Under the pieces are notes generated by a model. It had not been told where the DNA came from and made no database searches. It saw only the letters and a program-made list of their open reading frames with translations. A stretch of DNA of 58,346 nt from Nioella halotolerans. GTDB lineage: Bacteria; Pseudomonadota; Alphaproteobacteria; Rhodobacterales; Rhodobacteraceae. Made by a program: the position numbers and the translations under genes. The DNA is taken from positions 1 through 58,346 of the forward strand of contig QVQC01000022.1 in the NCBI GenBank assembly GCA_003428585.1. The letters run 5' to 3'. Shown piece by piece: positions 36,075-44,206 of this stretch (its first letter is position 1; each line of letters begins with the position of its first letter).

Positions 36075-37244
36075 CTACAGATGCGCCAGAACAGACCGCG
36101 CGGCGCGCAGCCCCGGCGCCTCCCCGCCCTGTCCGAGCCGCTGCATGGTCAGCGTCATCGCCTCGGCCTGCGCGGCGCGCGCGGCGGGGTCCATCAGCAC
36201 CTTCTCCAGCGCCGGGGCGATCCGGTCGGCCCGACAATCGGGGCCAAGGAAGTCTGGGATCGCGCGGCTATCGCTGACGAGGTTGACCAGCGTCACCGTG
36301 TCGATCCGCGCCATCCGTTTCATCAGGCGGAAACTGAGCCTGTTCATGTCATAGGCGATCACCATCGGCGTGCCCGACGCGGCCAGTTCCAGCGACACCG
36401 TGCCCGAAGCCGCAAGCGCCGCATCGGCGGCCCTGTACGCCGCCCGCTTGTCGGCGGCATGGCTGTCGGGGGCGTCGGCGGGGTCCAGAAGGATCGGGCG
36501 CGCCGGCCAGCCCCGCACCGCCTTTCGCAGTATCGGGGCCACGTGCGGGACCGTTGGCACCACCGCGCGCAGATCGGGGTTTTTGTGCACCAGCCGCGTC
36601 AGCGTCTCGCCGAAGGGGCCGATGTGGCGGGCGACCTCGCCCTTGCGCGACCCGGGCAGCAGCAAGACCAGCGGCGCCCCGGGCGCAATCGCATGGCGGG
36701 CGCGGAACTCGGCGGCCTCGGCATCGCTTGCCACCGGCTCGCCCACCACCGGGTGGCCGACGAAATCGCAGGTCATCCCGGCGGCTTGCATGTAGGGCGG
36801 CTCGAACGGTAGCAGCGCCAGCACGTGATCCACGTGGCGCGCCATCTTCGCCGCGCGGCCCGGCCGCCATGCCCAGACCGAGGGCGCGACGTAGTGCATG
36901 GTGCGGATCCCCGGCGCCGATCCGTGCACCTGCCGGGCCACGCGCAGGCAGAAATCGGGGCTGTCGATGGTAATCAGCGCATCGGGGGCCAGCGCGACCG
37001 CGGCCTCCGCCGCCTGCCGCTTGAGCGCGAAAAGCTGGCGCAGCTTTGGCAGCACCTCGACCAGCCCCATGACCGACAGCGCCTCCATCGGGAAGAGGGT
37101 TTGCAGCCCCTCGGCCTGCATGCGCGGCCCGCCAATGCCGTGAAACGCCACGTCCGGGCGAAGCGTCTTCAGCCCGGCCATCAGCGCCGCCCCCAGCCGG
37201 TCGCCCGAGGCTTCGCCGGCCACGAGGAACAGCGTCAGGCTCAT
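36075..37244 (-). CDS. lpxB: Lipid-A-disaccharide synthase
   Basis: GT19 glycosyltransferase joining UDP-diacylglucosamine and lipid X to the lipid A disaccharide at the inner membrane. The 389-residue protein has the N-terminal AGEASGDRLGAALM, FHGIGGPRMQAEGL, HYVAPSVWAWRPGRAAKMARHVDHVL, and the nucleotide-binding LLPGSRKGEV. The ATG overlaps the lpxI stop by 4 bases. Last gene of the envelope cluster. Confidence 0.97.
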   Translation of the reverse strand: MSLTLFLVAGEASGDRLGAALMAGLKTLRPDVAFHGIGGPRMQAEGLQTLFPMEALSVMGLVEVLPKLRQLFALKRQAAEAAVALAPDALITIDSPDFCLRVARQVHGSAPGIRTMHYVAPSVWAWRPGRAAKMARHVDHVLALLPFEPPYMQAAGMTCDFVGHPVVGEPVASDAEAAEFRARHAIAPGAPLVLLLPGSRKGEVARHIGPFGETLTRLVHKNPDLRAVVPTVPHVAPILRKAVRGWPARPILLDPADAPDSHAADKRAAYRAADAALAASGTVSLELAASGTPMVIAYDMNRLSFRLMKRMARIDTVTLVNLVSDSRAIPDFLGPDCRADRIAPALEKVLMDPAARAAQAEAMTLTMQRLGQGGEAPGLRAARSVLAHL

Positions 37245-38023
37245 GGCGCGGCCCAGAGAGCCATCCCGGCCGCGTCGCAGGCCGCCTCGGTCGCGGCGCG
37301 GTCGAGGATCAGCACCGCGCCGGCAGCGACCTCGATCCCCGAAAGGCCCGCCTCGGCGGCCTTCATCACCGTATCGGGGCCGATCGCGGGGGTGTCCATG
37401 CGCAGATCCTGCGACGGTTTGGGCCGCTTGACCAGCACACCGCCCGAGCCCGGCCGCGAGGCGCCGACGAAGCGCAGCATCGCGTCGGTGCCCTGAAGCG
37501 TTTCGATCCCGATCACCTGGCCGCGGGCAGCAACCGCCGCCTGCCCGACATCCAGCGGCCCGAGCGCGTCCAGCACCGCCCGCGCCCGCGCGGCATCGGT
37601 GCCCTGCGCGGCGCCCGGTGCGCCGCAGATCGGCCCCGGTTCGGCGGCTAGGTCCGGGCGCAGGTCGAGCGCGCCCAAGATGCGAAAATCCTGCGCCTCG
37701 AAAATCGCCGCGATCTCGCGCAGGAGCGCGTCATCACCCTGCCCCATCGCCGAGACAAGTCGCGGCATCAGCGCCGCGGTCTCGGCATCCATCTGGCCCG
37801 GGTCGAGCGCCGGGCGGCTGAGCGCACCGGCAAAGACCAGATCGCGCACCCCGGCGGTCCCGAGATCGGCAAAGAGCTTGCCCAGCTGCTCGAACCGCGC
37901 GGGGATGTCCGGCGCGTCGAGCGGGGCAGACTCCACCCCCTCCAGCCGCACCACATGCGCCGGGCCCGCCTGCAGCAGAAGCCCCGGCAGCACGCCCCCG
38001 CCGGCGATGATCGCGCGCGCCAT
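37241..38023 (-). CDS. lpxI: UDP-2,3-diacylglucosamine pyrophosphatase LpxI
   Basis: Hydrolyses UDP-2,3-diacylglucosamine to lipid X and UMP; LpxI replaces LpxH in alphaproteobacteria. The 260-residue protein has the two-domain layout formerly called DUF1009: an N-terminal domain with IIAGGGVLPGLL, and a C-terminal domain with VAARGQVIGIETLQGTDAMLRF, KRPKPSQDLRMDTPAIGPDT and GIEVAAGAVLILDR. It lies 4 bases after lpxA and overlaps lpxB by ATGA, the usual lpxA-lpxI-lpxB order. Confidence 0.95.
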   Translation of the reverse strand: MARAIIAGGGVLPGLLLQAGPAHVVRLEGVESAPLDAPDIPARFEQLGKLFADLGTAGVRDLVFAGALSRPALDPGQMDAETAALMPRLVSAMGQGDDALLREIAAIFEAQDFRILGALDLRPDLAAEPGPICGAPGAAQGTDAARARAVLDALGPLDVGQAAVAARGQVIGIETLQGTDAMLRFVGASRPGSGGVLVKRPKPSQDLRMDTPAIGPDTVMKAAEAGLSGIEVAAGAVLILDRAATEAACDAAGMALWAAP

Positions 38024-38027
38024 TGCC

Positions 38028-38828
38028 CTAGCCCGGCGTCAGGAAAGACCGGTCGGTCTCGCCCATGATGAAATCGACGATATCGCGCACATTGGCCGAA
38101 TCCGGGTTTTCCTGCGCCAGCCTGCGGGCGCGGTCCATGAACGTCCCCTCGCCTTGCGCCAGTTGCTGGAATGCGGCGCGCAGGGCGGTGATCTCTTCGC
38201 GCCCGATACCGCGCCGCTTCAGCCCCACGAGGTTCAGCCCGTCCAGCTGACCGCGCGGCCCTTGAACCAGCCCGTGCGGGATCACGTCATTGGTGACCAT
38301 CGACAACGCGCCGATAATGGCCCCCTTGCCGATGCGAACGAATTGATGGATGCCGCATAGTCCGCCGATAATGACATCATCCTCCAAGATGCAATGCCCC
38401 GCGACGGCGGCGGAATTCACCACGATCACCCGGTCACCCAGCTGGCAGTCATGGGCGATGTGGCAGCCCGCCATGAAAAGCCCGTCATCGCCGATCCGCG
38501 TCACACCGCCCCCTCCTTCGGTGCCACAATTCATCGTCACGCTTTCGCGGATGCGGTTGCGCTTGCCGATGATCAGCCGCGTTTCCTCGCCCCGGAATTT
38601 CAGGTCTTGCGGGATCTCGCCGATGACGGAAAACGGGAAGAGCACCGTTTCCTCGCCGATCTCCGTGCGGCCGGTCACCACCGTATGGGATTTCAGTTCC
38701 ACCCCACGGTGCAGCACGACCTCGGGGCCGACGACGGCAAAGGGACCGATCCGGCACGCTGGACCGATGACGGCGCCCGGCTCGATCACGGCGGACCCGT
38801 GCACCTCGGCACTGGGATCAATGGCCAT
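38028..38828 (-). CDS. lpxA: UDP-N-acetylglucosamine O-acyltransferase
   Basis: First committed step of lipid A synthesis, transferring a 3-hydroxyacyl chain from ACP to UDP-GlcNAc. The 266-residue left-handed beta-helix shows hexapeptide repeats from residue 5 onward, the catalytic His at 126 in AGCHIAHDCQLG, and the C-terminal helical region with LNLVGLKRRGI. It starts 4 bases after fabZ. Confidence 0.97.
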   Translation of the reverse strand: MAIDPSAEVHGSAVIEPGAVIGPACRIGPFAVVGPEVVLHRGVELKSHTVVTGRTEIGEETVLFPFSVIGEIPQDLKFRGEETRLIIGKRNRIRESVTMNCGTEGGGGVTRIGDDGLFMAGCHIAHDCQLGDRVIVVNSAAVAGHCILEDDVIIGGLCGIHQFVRIGKGAIIGALSMVTNDVIPHGLVQGPRGQLDGLNLVGLKRRGIGREEITALRAAFQQLAQGEGTFMDRARRLAQENPDSANVRDIVDFIMGETDRSFLTPG

Positions 38829-38832
38829 CGGT

Positions 38833-39303
38833 TCACTCCTCGGCGGGCAGGTCCATCATCGCGGTGAACTCGGCCCCGCAGGCAAGCTCGCCGTCCACCT
38901 CGGCGCGGCCATCGAACTTCCAGACCTTGCCGCCGGGCTTGCCGCGCGTGACCGTCACGTGCAGATTGAGCACGTCACCGGGGCCGACCTTGCGGCGGAA
39001 CTTGGCCTTGTCGATGCTCATGAAATAGACAAGGAAATTCTTGTCGGCCAGCCCCGCCGATACCCCCACCATCACAGCCGCCGTCTGCGCCATCGCCTCG
39101 ATGATGGTCACGCCCGGCATGATCGGAAGGCCCGGGAAATGCCCCTGGAAATGGGGTTCGTTCATGGTGACGTTCTTGATGCCCACGGCCGATTGGAACG
39201 GAACGATATCGCGCACCTTGTCCACCAGAAGGAACGGGTAGCGGTGCGGAATGATCCGCTGGATCAGGTCGATATCGGCATGGGTCGGGGTCTCGGCCGG
39301 CAT
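38833..39303 (-). CDS. fabZ: 3-hydroxyacyl-ACP dehydratase
   Basis: Dehydrates 3-hydroxyacyl-ACP in fatty acid elongation, competing with LpxA for the same substrate. The 156-residue hotdog protein has [14 protein letters not shown], then [17 protein letters not shown] with the catalytic His55 and Glu69 in IIEAMAQ. The ATG at 39303 gives the normal N-terminus. It is the first of four close genes (fabZ-lpxA-lpxI-lpxB) and follows skp by 67 bases; lpxD, which often sits between skp and fabZ, is missing. Confidence 0.96.
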   Translation of the reverse strand: MPAETPTHADIDLIQRIIPHRYPFLLVDKVRDIVPFQSAVGIKNVTMNEPHFQGHFPGLPIMPGVTIIEAMAQTAAVMVGVSAGLADKNFLVYFMSIDKAKFRRKVGPGDVLNLHVTVTRGKPGGKVWKFDGRAEVDGELACGAEFTAMMDLPAEE

Positions 39304-39370
39304 GGGAAGCGGTCCTCTTGGTCTGGTTTCGCCCGTCCTAGCAATTGCGGCAGGAGGCGACAAGCGCGCG

Positions 39371-39958
39371 CTACTCGACCTGCCCGCGCAACTGGTCGAG
39401 GACCGGCACCCCACCGCCATCGCCCAGAACCGCGTCGATCCGTTCAAGCGCCACATCGGTGATATTCGCGCCATCCACGGCATAGAGAACCACCCGCGCA
39501 TCCACCACCGCCGAGGCCCCCCGCTCTTCCAGAAGGTCGCGCAGGATCGGCGTGATCAGCTGCAGGAAACGCTCCTCGGCCAGGTCGGCCAGCTGGTTCA
39601 ACTCCCGGACACGCTCTGACTGGGTGTCGCGGATTTCCTCGACCCGCTCGTCGAAATCGTCTGCAAGCGGCTGGAATTCTTCCGCGGTCATCGTGGCGCG
39701 CTGGTCTGTCAGCTCGCGTTCCTCCTGCAAAAGCTCGGACTCGATTTCGCGGTTTTCGCGCGACAGGGCTGCCGACTCGGCCTCCAGTTCCTCTTGAACG
39801 CGCTGTCCGAAGCGGGAGTCCCGGAACAGGCGTTCCTGATTGAGGATTACGACCTGCGGCCCCTCGATCTGGCCAAGCGACCAAGTTTGCGCAAACGCCA
39901 TCGGCCCCGCCCAGGCAAGGGCGAGGCCGAGAAGCAGGGATCGTGCGACGTGGTGCAT
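39371..39958 (-). CDS. skp: OmpH/Skp family periplasmic chaperone
   Basis: A 195-residue exported protein with a signal peptide (cleavage likely after AFA, residue 23) and the long Glu/Arg-rich coiled-coil arms of Skp (about residues 50-140), between short strands such as [12 protein letters not shown] and [20 protein letters not shown]. Skp holds unfolded outer-membrane proteins for BamA. It lies 10 bases after bamA on the same strand, the classic pairing. Confidence 0.92.
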   Translation of the reverse strand: MHHVARSLLLGLALAWAGPMAFAQTWSLGQIEGPQVVILNQERLFRDSRFGQRVQEELEAESAALSRENREIESELLQEERELTDQRATMTAEEFQPLADDFDERVEEIRDTQSERVRELNQLADLAEERFLQLITPILRDLLEERGASAVVDARVVLYAVDGANITDVALERIDAVLGDGGGVPVLDQLRGQVE

Positions 39959-39968
39959 GCGCGGCCGC

Positions 39969-42278
39969 TCAGAACCGTGCTTCGATGGTGAAATCGAAAT
40001 TGCGCGTTCGGTCATAGGGCTGACTGTCGAGCACGTGGCTGAAGTTGAACCGCAAGGGCCCGATCTGCGTGTCCCAGAACAGCGAAAAGCCGACGGACTG
40101 GCGCAGGTGAAGGTCGTCATCGACCGGGCCGGCGCCTGCCGTGTCATCAAGGCCCCAGACGCTGCCGATGTCGTAGAACACACCGCCGGACAGGCCGTAT
40201 TCTTCCGGCAACCCAAGCGGGAAGGCGGTTTCGAACCGGGCCGAGACGAAATAATTGCCGCCAAGCGCATCGGAGAGGCCGGCCGCCGTATCGCGCGGAC
40301 CAAGCCCGTTCGCCTCGAAGCCACGCATCTGCCGCGCGTTGAGCAGGAAGCGGTCACTGCGGAGCGAATTGCCCGACAGCATGTTCAGCGCGCCACCCTC
40401 CACCGTGGCGCGCAGCGACACTTCTTCGCGCATCACGGAGGTTTCCGCGATCACCCCGGCCTGCGTGCGGACATATTCCCGATCGCCGCCAATCCCGGCG
40501 AAATCCTGGCCGAAGCGCAACGTGACGCCGGCATTCGGGTTCAGCCCGGTGTCACGCGTACTGTAGGTATAGGTATAGCCGATCGACGAGGTGATGGACG
40601 ATCCTGCTTCACGCTGAAGGATCGGCGACGCGGTCGCGGGAACATCCGACAGCGTGTCCTCCGACAGCCGATAGCGAAGCTCCAGCCGGCCATATTCGCT
40701 GACCGGGAAGGACAGGCTGGGTTGCAGGCCGATATTCTCGGTGTTGAACGACGCGTTTTGCTGGTCGGTGGTGGTATAATAGGCGCGCAATCCGAATTCC
40801 ACGTCACGTCCGAGGAAGGCCGGCTCGGTGAAGCCGAAATTGAAGCTGCGCGAATCCTCCGACGTGTCGAAGCCGAAATTCAACCGCTGGCCGCGACCGA
40901 GGAAGTTGTCCTCGGAGAAGTTGACGGCGAGGCCGACACCGGTATCGGTCGAGTAATTCGCGCCGAAGCCAAGTGACCCGGTAGGCTGTTCCTCGACATC
41001 CACGTCGACGATCACCTGTTCATCGCTGGAGCCCGGTCGCGCGTCGACCTGCACGTCCGAAAAGAAGCCAAGCGCGCGAATGCGTTCAGCGCTTTGGCGG
41101 ATATCGCGGGGGTCCAACGGATCGCCCTCGGCGCTGCGGAACTGGCGGCGAATGACCCGGTCAAGCGTGGTGGCGTTGCCTTCGATGTCGATCCGTTCGA
41201 CGAAAACACGCTCGCCGCGCGAAATCACGAACTCGATATCCAGCGTCAGCGTCTCGTCGTTGCGCGTTACGCGCGGCTCCACCCGGATGAAGCGCAGACC
41301 CATCTGGGAGGCGAGGTTTTCCATCCGCGTGATGGTGGTGTCCACCAACCGCGGCGAATAGGTCACGCCGGGGCGAATGCGCACCGTGTCCTGGAACTCC
41401 TGCGCGTCCAGATCGGCGATCTCGCTGACGGTCGTGATCTCCCCGAACGAAAAACTCTGCCCCTCGACGATGTTGAAGGTGATGAAATAGGCGTCCCGCT
41501 CTCGTGCCAGTTCGGAGGTGACGCTTTGCACGTTGAAGTCGATATAACCGCGATCGCGGTAGAAATCGGTCAGCAACTGGCGGTCGAAGGCGATGCGATC
41601 CGCGACGAACGTGTCGGAGCCGATCAACAAACGGAACAAACCGGCTTGCGTGCTTTCCAGAACGCGCCTCAGGCGGCGATCGGAATAGTTCCGGTTGCCG
41701 ACAAACTCGATGCGCTCCGTCTCGACAACCCGCCCCTCTGTCACTTCGAAGACGAGGTCGACGCGGTTCTCGCTGCGGCGGATGATGGCGGGCGTCACGG
41801 ATGCGGCGAGACGGCCCTGCATTTCGTAGGCCTGGGTGATCGCGGCGGCATCCTGCTCGGCCTGCGACGGCGAGTAGACGCGGCGCGATTGCGATTGAAC
41901 CACCTGCATCAGGTCCTCGTCGTCGATACGCCGGTTACCCTCGATATTGATGCGGTTGATCGTGGGGTATTCGCGCACCACCGCCACAAGGCGGTTGCCG
42001 CGCGGCTCAAGCTCCACGTCTTCGAAAAGGCCGGAATTCTGCAGGCGCTGCAACGCGTCGTTGAGATCCGCGGCACTGGCGCTATCCCCGGGCTGAAGGC
42101 CCAGGAACGCCAAAACGGTGGCCCGATCTACACGCTCGTTCCCCTCCACCTCGAAAGAAGTGAAGCGGAAGTCTTGCGCCTCCGCCATCGAGGGGGCGAG
42201 AATCAGGGAGGCCATCAGCAACGTCAAGACCGCCGCGCCACGCCTGAAAACCCTGGATAATCCAGCTATCGCAGTCAT
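39969..42278 (-). CDS. bamA: Outer-membrane protein assembly factor BamA
   Basis: Central Omp85 component of the BAM complex. The 769-residue protein has a signal peptide ending about residue 35 (SMAEAQ), five POTRA domains (about 37-430, starting FRFTSFEVEGNERVD) and a C-terminal beta barrel. The MRGFEANGLGPRD segment corresponds to the conserved RGF loop L6, and the protein ends with an aromatic residue (IEARF) as barrels do. The ATG at 42278 fits the signal peptide; longer in-frame starts would prepend polar sequence. A possible promoter lies at 42316-42344. Confidence 0.97.
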   Translation of the reverse strand: MTAIAGLSRVFRRGAAVLTLLMASLILAPSMAEAQDFRFTSFEVEGNERVDRATVLAFLGLQPGDSASAADLNDALQRLQNSGLFEDVELEPRGNRLVAVVREYPTINRINIEGNRRIDDEDLMQVVQSQSRRVYSPSQAEQDAAAITQAYEMQGRLAASVTPAIIRRSENRVDLVFEVTEGRVVETERIEFVGNRNYSDRRLRRVLESTQAGLFRLLIGSDTFVADRIAFDRQLLTDFYRDRGYIDFNVQSVTSELARERDAYFITFNIVEGQSFSFGEITTVSEIADLDAQEFQDTVRIRPGVTYSPRLVDTTITRMENLASQMGLRFIRVEPRVTRNDETLTLDIEFVISRGERVFVERIDIEGNATTLDRVIRRQFRSAEGDPLDPRDIRQSAERIRALGFFSDVQVDARPGSSDEQVIVDVDVEEQPTGSLGFGANYSTDTGVGLAVNFSEDNFLGRGQRLNFGFDTSEDSRSFNFGFTEPAFLGRDVEFGLRAYYTTTDQQNASFNTENIGLQPSLSFPVSEYGRLELRYRLSEDTLSDVPATASPILQREAGSSITSSIGYTYTYSTRDTGLNPNAGVTLRFGQDFAGIGGDREYVRTQAGVIAETSVMREEVSLRATVEGGALNMLSGNSLRSDRFLLNARQMRGFEANGLGPRDTAAGLSDALGGNYFVSARFETAFPLGLPEEYGLSGGVFYDIGSVWGLDDTAGAGPVDDDLHLRQSVGFSLFWDTQIGPLRFNFSHVLDSQPYDRTRNFDFTIEARF

Positions 42279-42315
42279 CGAATCCGCCCCGCCAAGTATA
42301 AGCAACTGACGCGAA

Positions 42316-42344
42316 TCTCTATCCTGCGCGGGGTGGCTTGTCAA
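42316..42344 (-). promoter_or_regulatory. Possible sigma-70 promoter of bamA
   Basis: On the leftward strand a perfect -35 TTGACA (42344-42339) is followed after 17 bases by TAGAGA (42321-42316) as -10. The start codon is 38 bases downstream of the -10. A second -10-like TATACT at 42300-42295 is closer to the gene but lacks a -35. Confidence 0.45.
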
Positions 42345-42442
42345 AACGCGCGCGCGCATGGTCTGGAGGTATTTCCCGAACGTGACACAAGATATACAGT
42401 GCATGGTCGCGACCCCGTGCGCCTAGGCGCGGCCCGTTTGCA

Positions 42443-42457
42443 TGATAATCATTGTGA
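42443..42457. promoter_or_regulatory. Fur-like box (13 of 15 to TGATAATnATTATCA)
   Basis: TGATAATCATTGTGA matches the 7-1-7 Fur consensus at all but two positions. It lies in the 328-base gap before bamA, about 100 bases upstream of the possible bamA promoter, next to the palindromes GCGCCTAGGCGC (42419-42430) and GGTCGCGACC (42405-42414). In Rhodobacterales, Fur-family proteins (Mur, Irr) respond to manganese or heme/iron, so the regulator is uncertain. Confidence 0.45.
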
Positions 42458-42469
42458 ATCAGGCCGGTA

Positions 42470-42514
42470 AACGCAATGGCCCGGCGCCGAAGGCGCAGGC
42501 ATGCCCTGTGCGTT
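42470..42514. other. Structured non-coding element (nested inverted repeats)
   Basis: Outer pairing AACGCA (42470-42475) with TGCGTT (42509-42514); middle GGC/GCC; inner GCGCC (42484-42488) with GGCGC (42492-42496) and a GAA loop. The element can fold on either strand. No convincing protein frame covers it. It is part of the 42279-42606 gap between bamA and the small gene, which otherwise holds the Fur-like box and two short palindromes. Confidence 0.4.
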
Positions 42515-42606
42515 CGGTATCGTGCCAGTTTAGCGGGACGTTGCAGCCCCACGAACCGCCCCTCGATCGCCTGGACTTGCTTGAAAGGACAGCCCGGCCA
42601 GCCGGA

Positions 42607-42732
42607 TCAGAGAGAGATCACCCAGCCGGCCAGAAACAGCGCGCCCACGATCGTCAGCGGGACGAGGAACCTGTCGATGTTCACCTCCACGAAGAAGGTA
42701 ACGCTGCGGTAGCTTTCGTTGATCATTCTCAT
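42607..42732 (-). CDS. 41-residue single-span membrane protein between rseP and bamA
   Basis: A short frame encoding MRMINESYRS, a beta-like polar segment (VTFFVEVNIDRF) and a hydrophobic helix of about 18 residues (LVPLTIVGALFLAGWVI) ending SL. The Arg before the helix and none after predict a cytoplasmic N-terminus. A GAGG ribosome site lies 8 bases before the ATG at 42732; a second ATG lies two codons in. The site is inside the 3' arm of a strong hairpin (42742-42781). I do not recognise the family. The position between rseP and bamA suggests an envelope role, by inference only. Confidence 0.65.
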   Translation of the reverse strand: MRMINESYRSVTFFVEVNIDRFLVPLTIVGALFLAGWVISL

Positions 42733-42741
42733 CTGTCTTGC

Positions 42742-42811
42742 CTCGGTTTGCGACCGGGGATCTGCCCCGTGCGAAACCGAGACTCGCGTCAAATTGGGGC
42801 GGGATTTTGAC
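42742..42811 (-). promoter_or_regulatory. Two-hairpin leader masking the ribosome site of the 41-residue gene
   Basis: Read leftward, the first hairpin pairs GTCAAA (42811-42806) with TTTGAC (42793-42788). The second pairs CTCGGTTT (42781-42774) with AAACCGAG (42749-42742), with an inner 5-bp CGGGG/CCCCG stem at 42769-42765 and 42759-42755. The GAGG ribosome site of the small gene is at 42744-42741, so three of its four bases are in the second stem. No T tract follows, which argues against a terminator. Confidence 0.5.
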
Positions 42812-42874
42812 CCGATGGCGACGCTTTTGCGAAACCGGCGCCGGGGACTGCGACACCCCGTCCCGGCCCTTGTT

Positions 42875-44206
42875 TCACGGACAAAACAGATCGTTTGTCA
42901 GCGCGAACAGCATCAGCCCGAGGATCAGCGTCAGTCCCACTGTCATGAAGATCTGCAGCGCCTTGTCCGAAGGGGGGCGGCCCGCGACCGCCTCGTAGGC
43001 GTGGAACAGCAGGTGGCCGCCATCCAGCACCGGTATCGGGAAAAGGTTGAGCAACCCGACCGCGGTGGACAGGACCGCCACGAACCAGATGAAGCTGTCG
43101 ATCCCCTGGCTTGCCGCCGCACCGGATGTTTCGGCGATGCCGATCGGCCCTTGCAGGTTGCAGCTGGAAATCGCGCCGGTGATCATGTGCCACAGGCCGG
43201 ACAACGACGTCTCGACCACACGGCCCACCGTCTGCACCCCGCCCCAGAGCGCCTGCCCCGGCCCGACGCGCGTCACGTCGGGTTCGAAGAACAATCCGCC
43301 GGTGATGCCGATCAGCCAGCGGGTTTCGAAACCGCCTTCGGGCGAGGGCAGGTCCATGCGGCGCGGCGCGAGGCCGATCTCGACGATGTCGCCGTCGCGC
43401 CAGACCTCCAATGCCAGTTCCGCGCCCTCCGCGGCTTCGACCGCCCCGCGCAACTGTTCGAAGGCATGCACAGGGGTGCCGTCGATGCGCAGGATCACGT
43501 CGCCCTGCCGGATGCCCGCATCCATGGCTGCCGAACGGGGCGTGACGCTTTCGACCACTGGGATCAGCGGGAAATTCGCCTCGACGGTCATCGCCTCGCC
43601 GCCGCGCTCGATCTGGTAGGTCAGCAGATCGGCGGGTGGCAGAGTTCTGCCAAGCTCCAAAACGTCGGAAAGCGTCTCGACCGGTTCGCCCTCGATCGCG
43701 GTGATCCGGTCGCCCGGCTCCAGCACCCGCATCTCGGCCGGCATCGGGCGGATGTCGCCCACGACCGGATCGGTCGAGGCCTGCCCGGTGAACATCATCA
43801 CGCCCGCGAAGACGAGGATCGACAGGATGAAGTTGAAGATCGGCCCGGCCGCCACCGTCGCCGCCCGCGCCCAAAGTGGCGCGCCATGCATCGAGCGGCG
43901 CCGTTCGGCAGGGTCCAGCGCATCCACGGCGGCCCCGTCCTTGCCCGAAGCCGCGTTGGCATCGCCGAGGAATTTCACGTAACCGCCGAATGGCAGCGCC
44001 GCGACCTGCCACTTGGTGCCGCGACGGTCCACGCGCGAAAACAGCACCGGCCCGAAACCGAGCGAGAAGACCTCCGCATGAATGCCCGACCAGCGCCCCA
44101 CGATGTAGTGGCCGTATTCGTGGATGGCGACGATGATCGACAGCGCCACCACGAAGGCCAGCAGGGTAAAGGCGAAGCCGCCGAAGGATGGGATAAGCTC
44201 GGTCAC
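42875..44206 (-). CDS. rseP: RIP metalloprotease RseP (site-2 protease)
   Basis: Intramembrane zinc protease that cuts anti-sigma factors or remnant signal peptides. The 443-residue protein has HEYGH at residues 29-33 in the first helix, two PDZ domains (about 125-205 and 215-290), and the third-ligand region LFPIPVLDGGHL near residue 395. The start is GTG at 44206 in a GTGA overlap with dxr. It is followed by a 141-base structured leader and the small membrane-protein gene. Confidence 0.96.
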   Translation of the reverse strand: MTELIPSFGGFAFTLLAFVVALSIIVAIHEYGHYIVGRWSGIHAEVFSLGFGPVLFSRVDRRGTKWQVAALPFGGYVKFLGDANAASGKDGAAVDALDPAERRRSMHGAPLWARAATVAAGPIFNFILSILVFAGVMMFTGQASTDPVVGDIRPMPAEMRVLEPGDRITAIEGEPVETLSDVLELGRTLPPADLLTYQIERGGEAMTVEANFPLIPVVESVTPRSAAMDAGIRQGDVILRIDGTPVHAFEQLRGAVEAAEGAELALEVWRDGDIVEIGLAPRRMDLPSPEGGFETRWLIGITGGLFFEPDVTRVGPGQALWGGVQTVGRVVETSLSGLWHMITGAISSCNLQGPIGIAETSGAAASQGIDSFIWFVAVLSTAVGLLNLFPIPVLDGGHLLFHAYEAVAGRPPSDKALQIFMTVGLTLILGLMLFALTNDLFCP

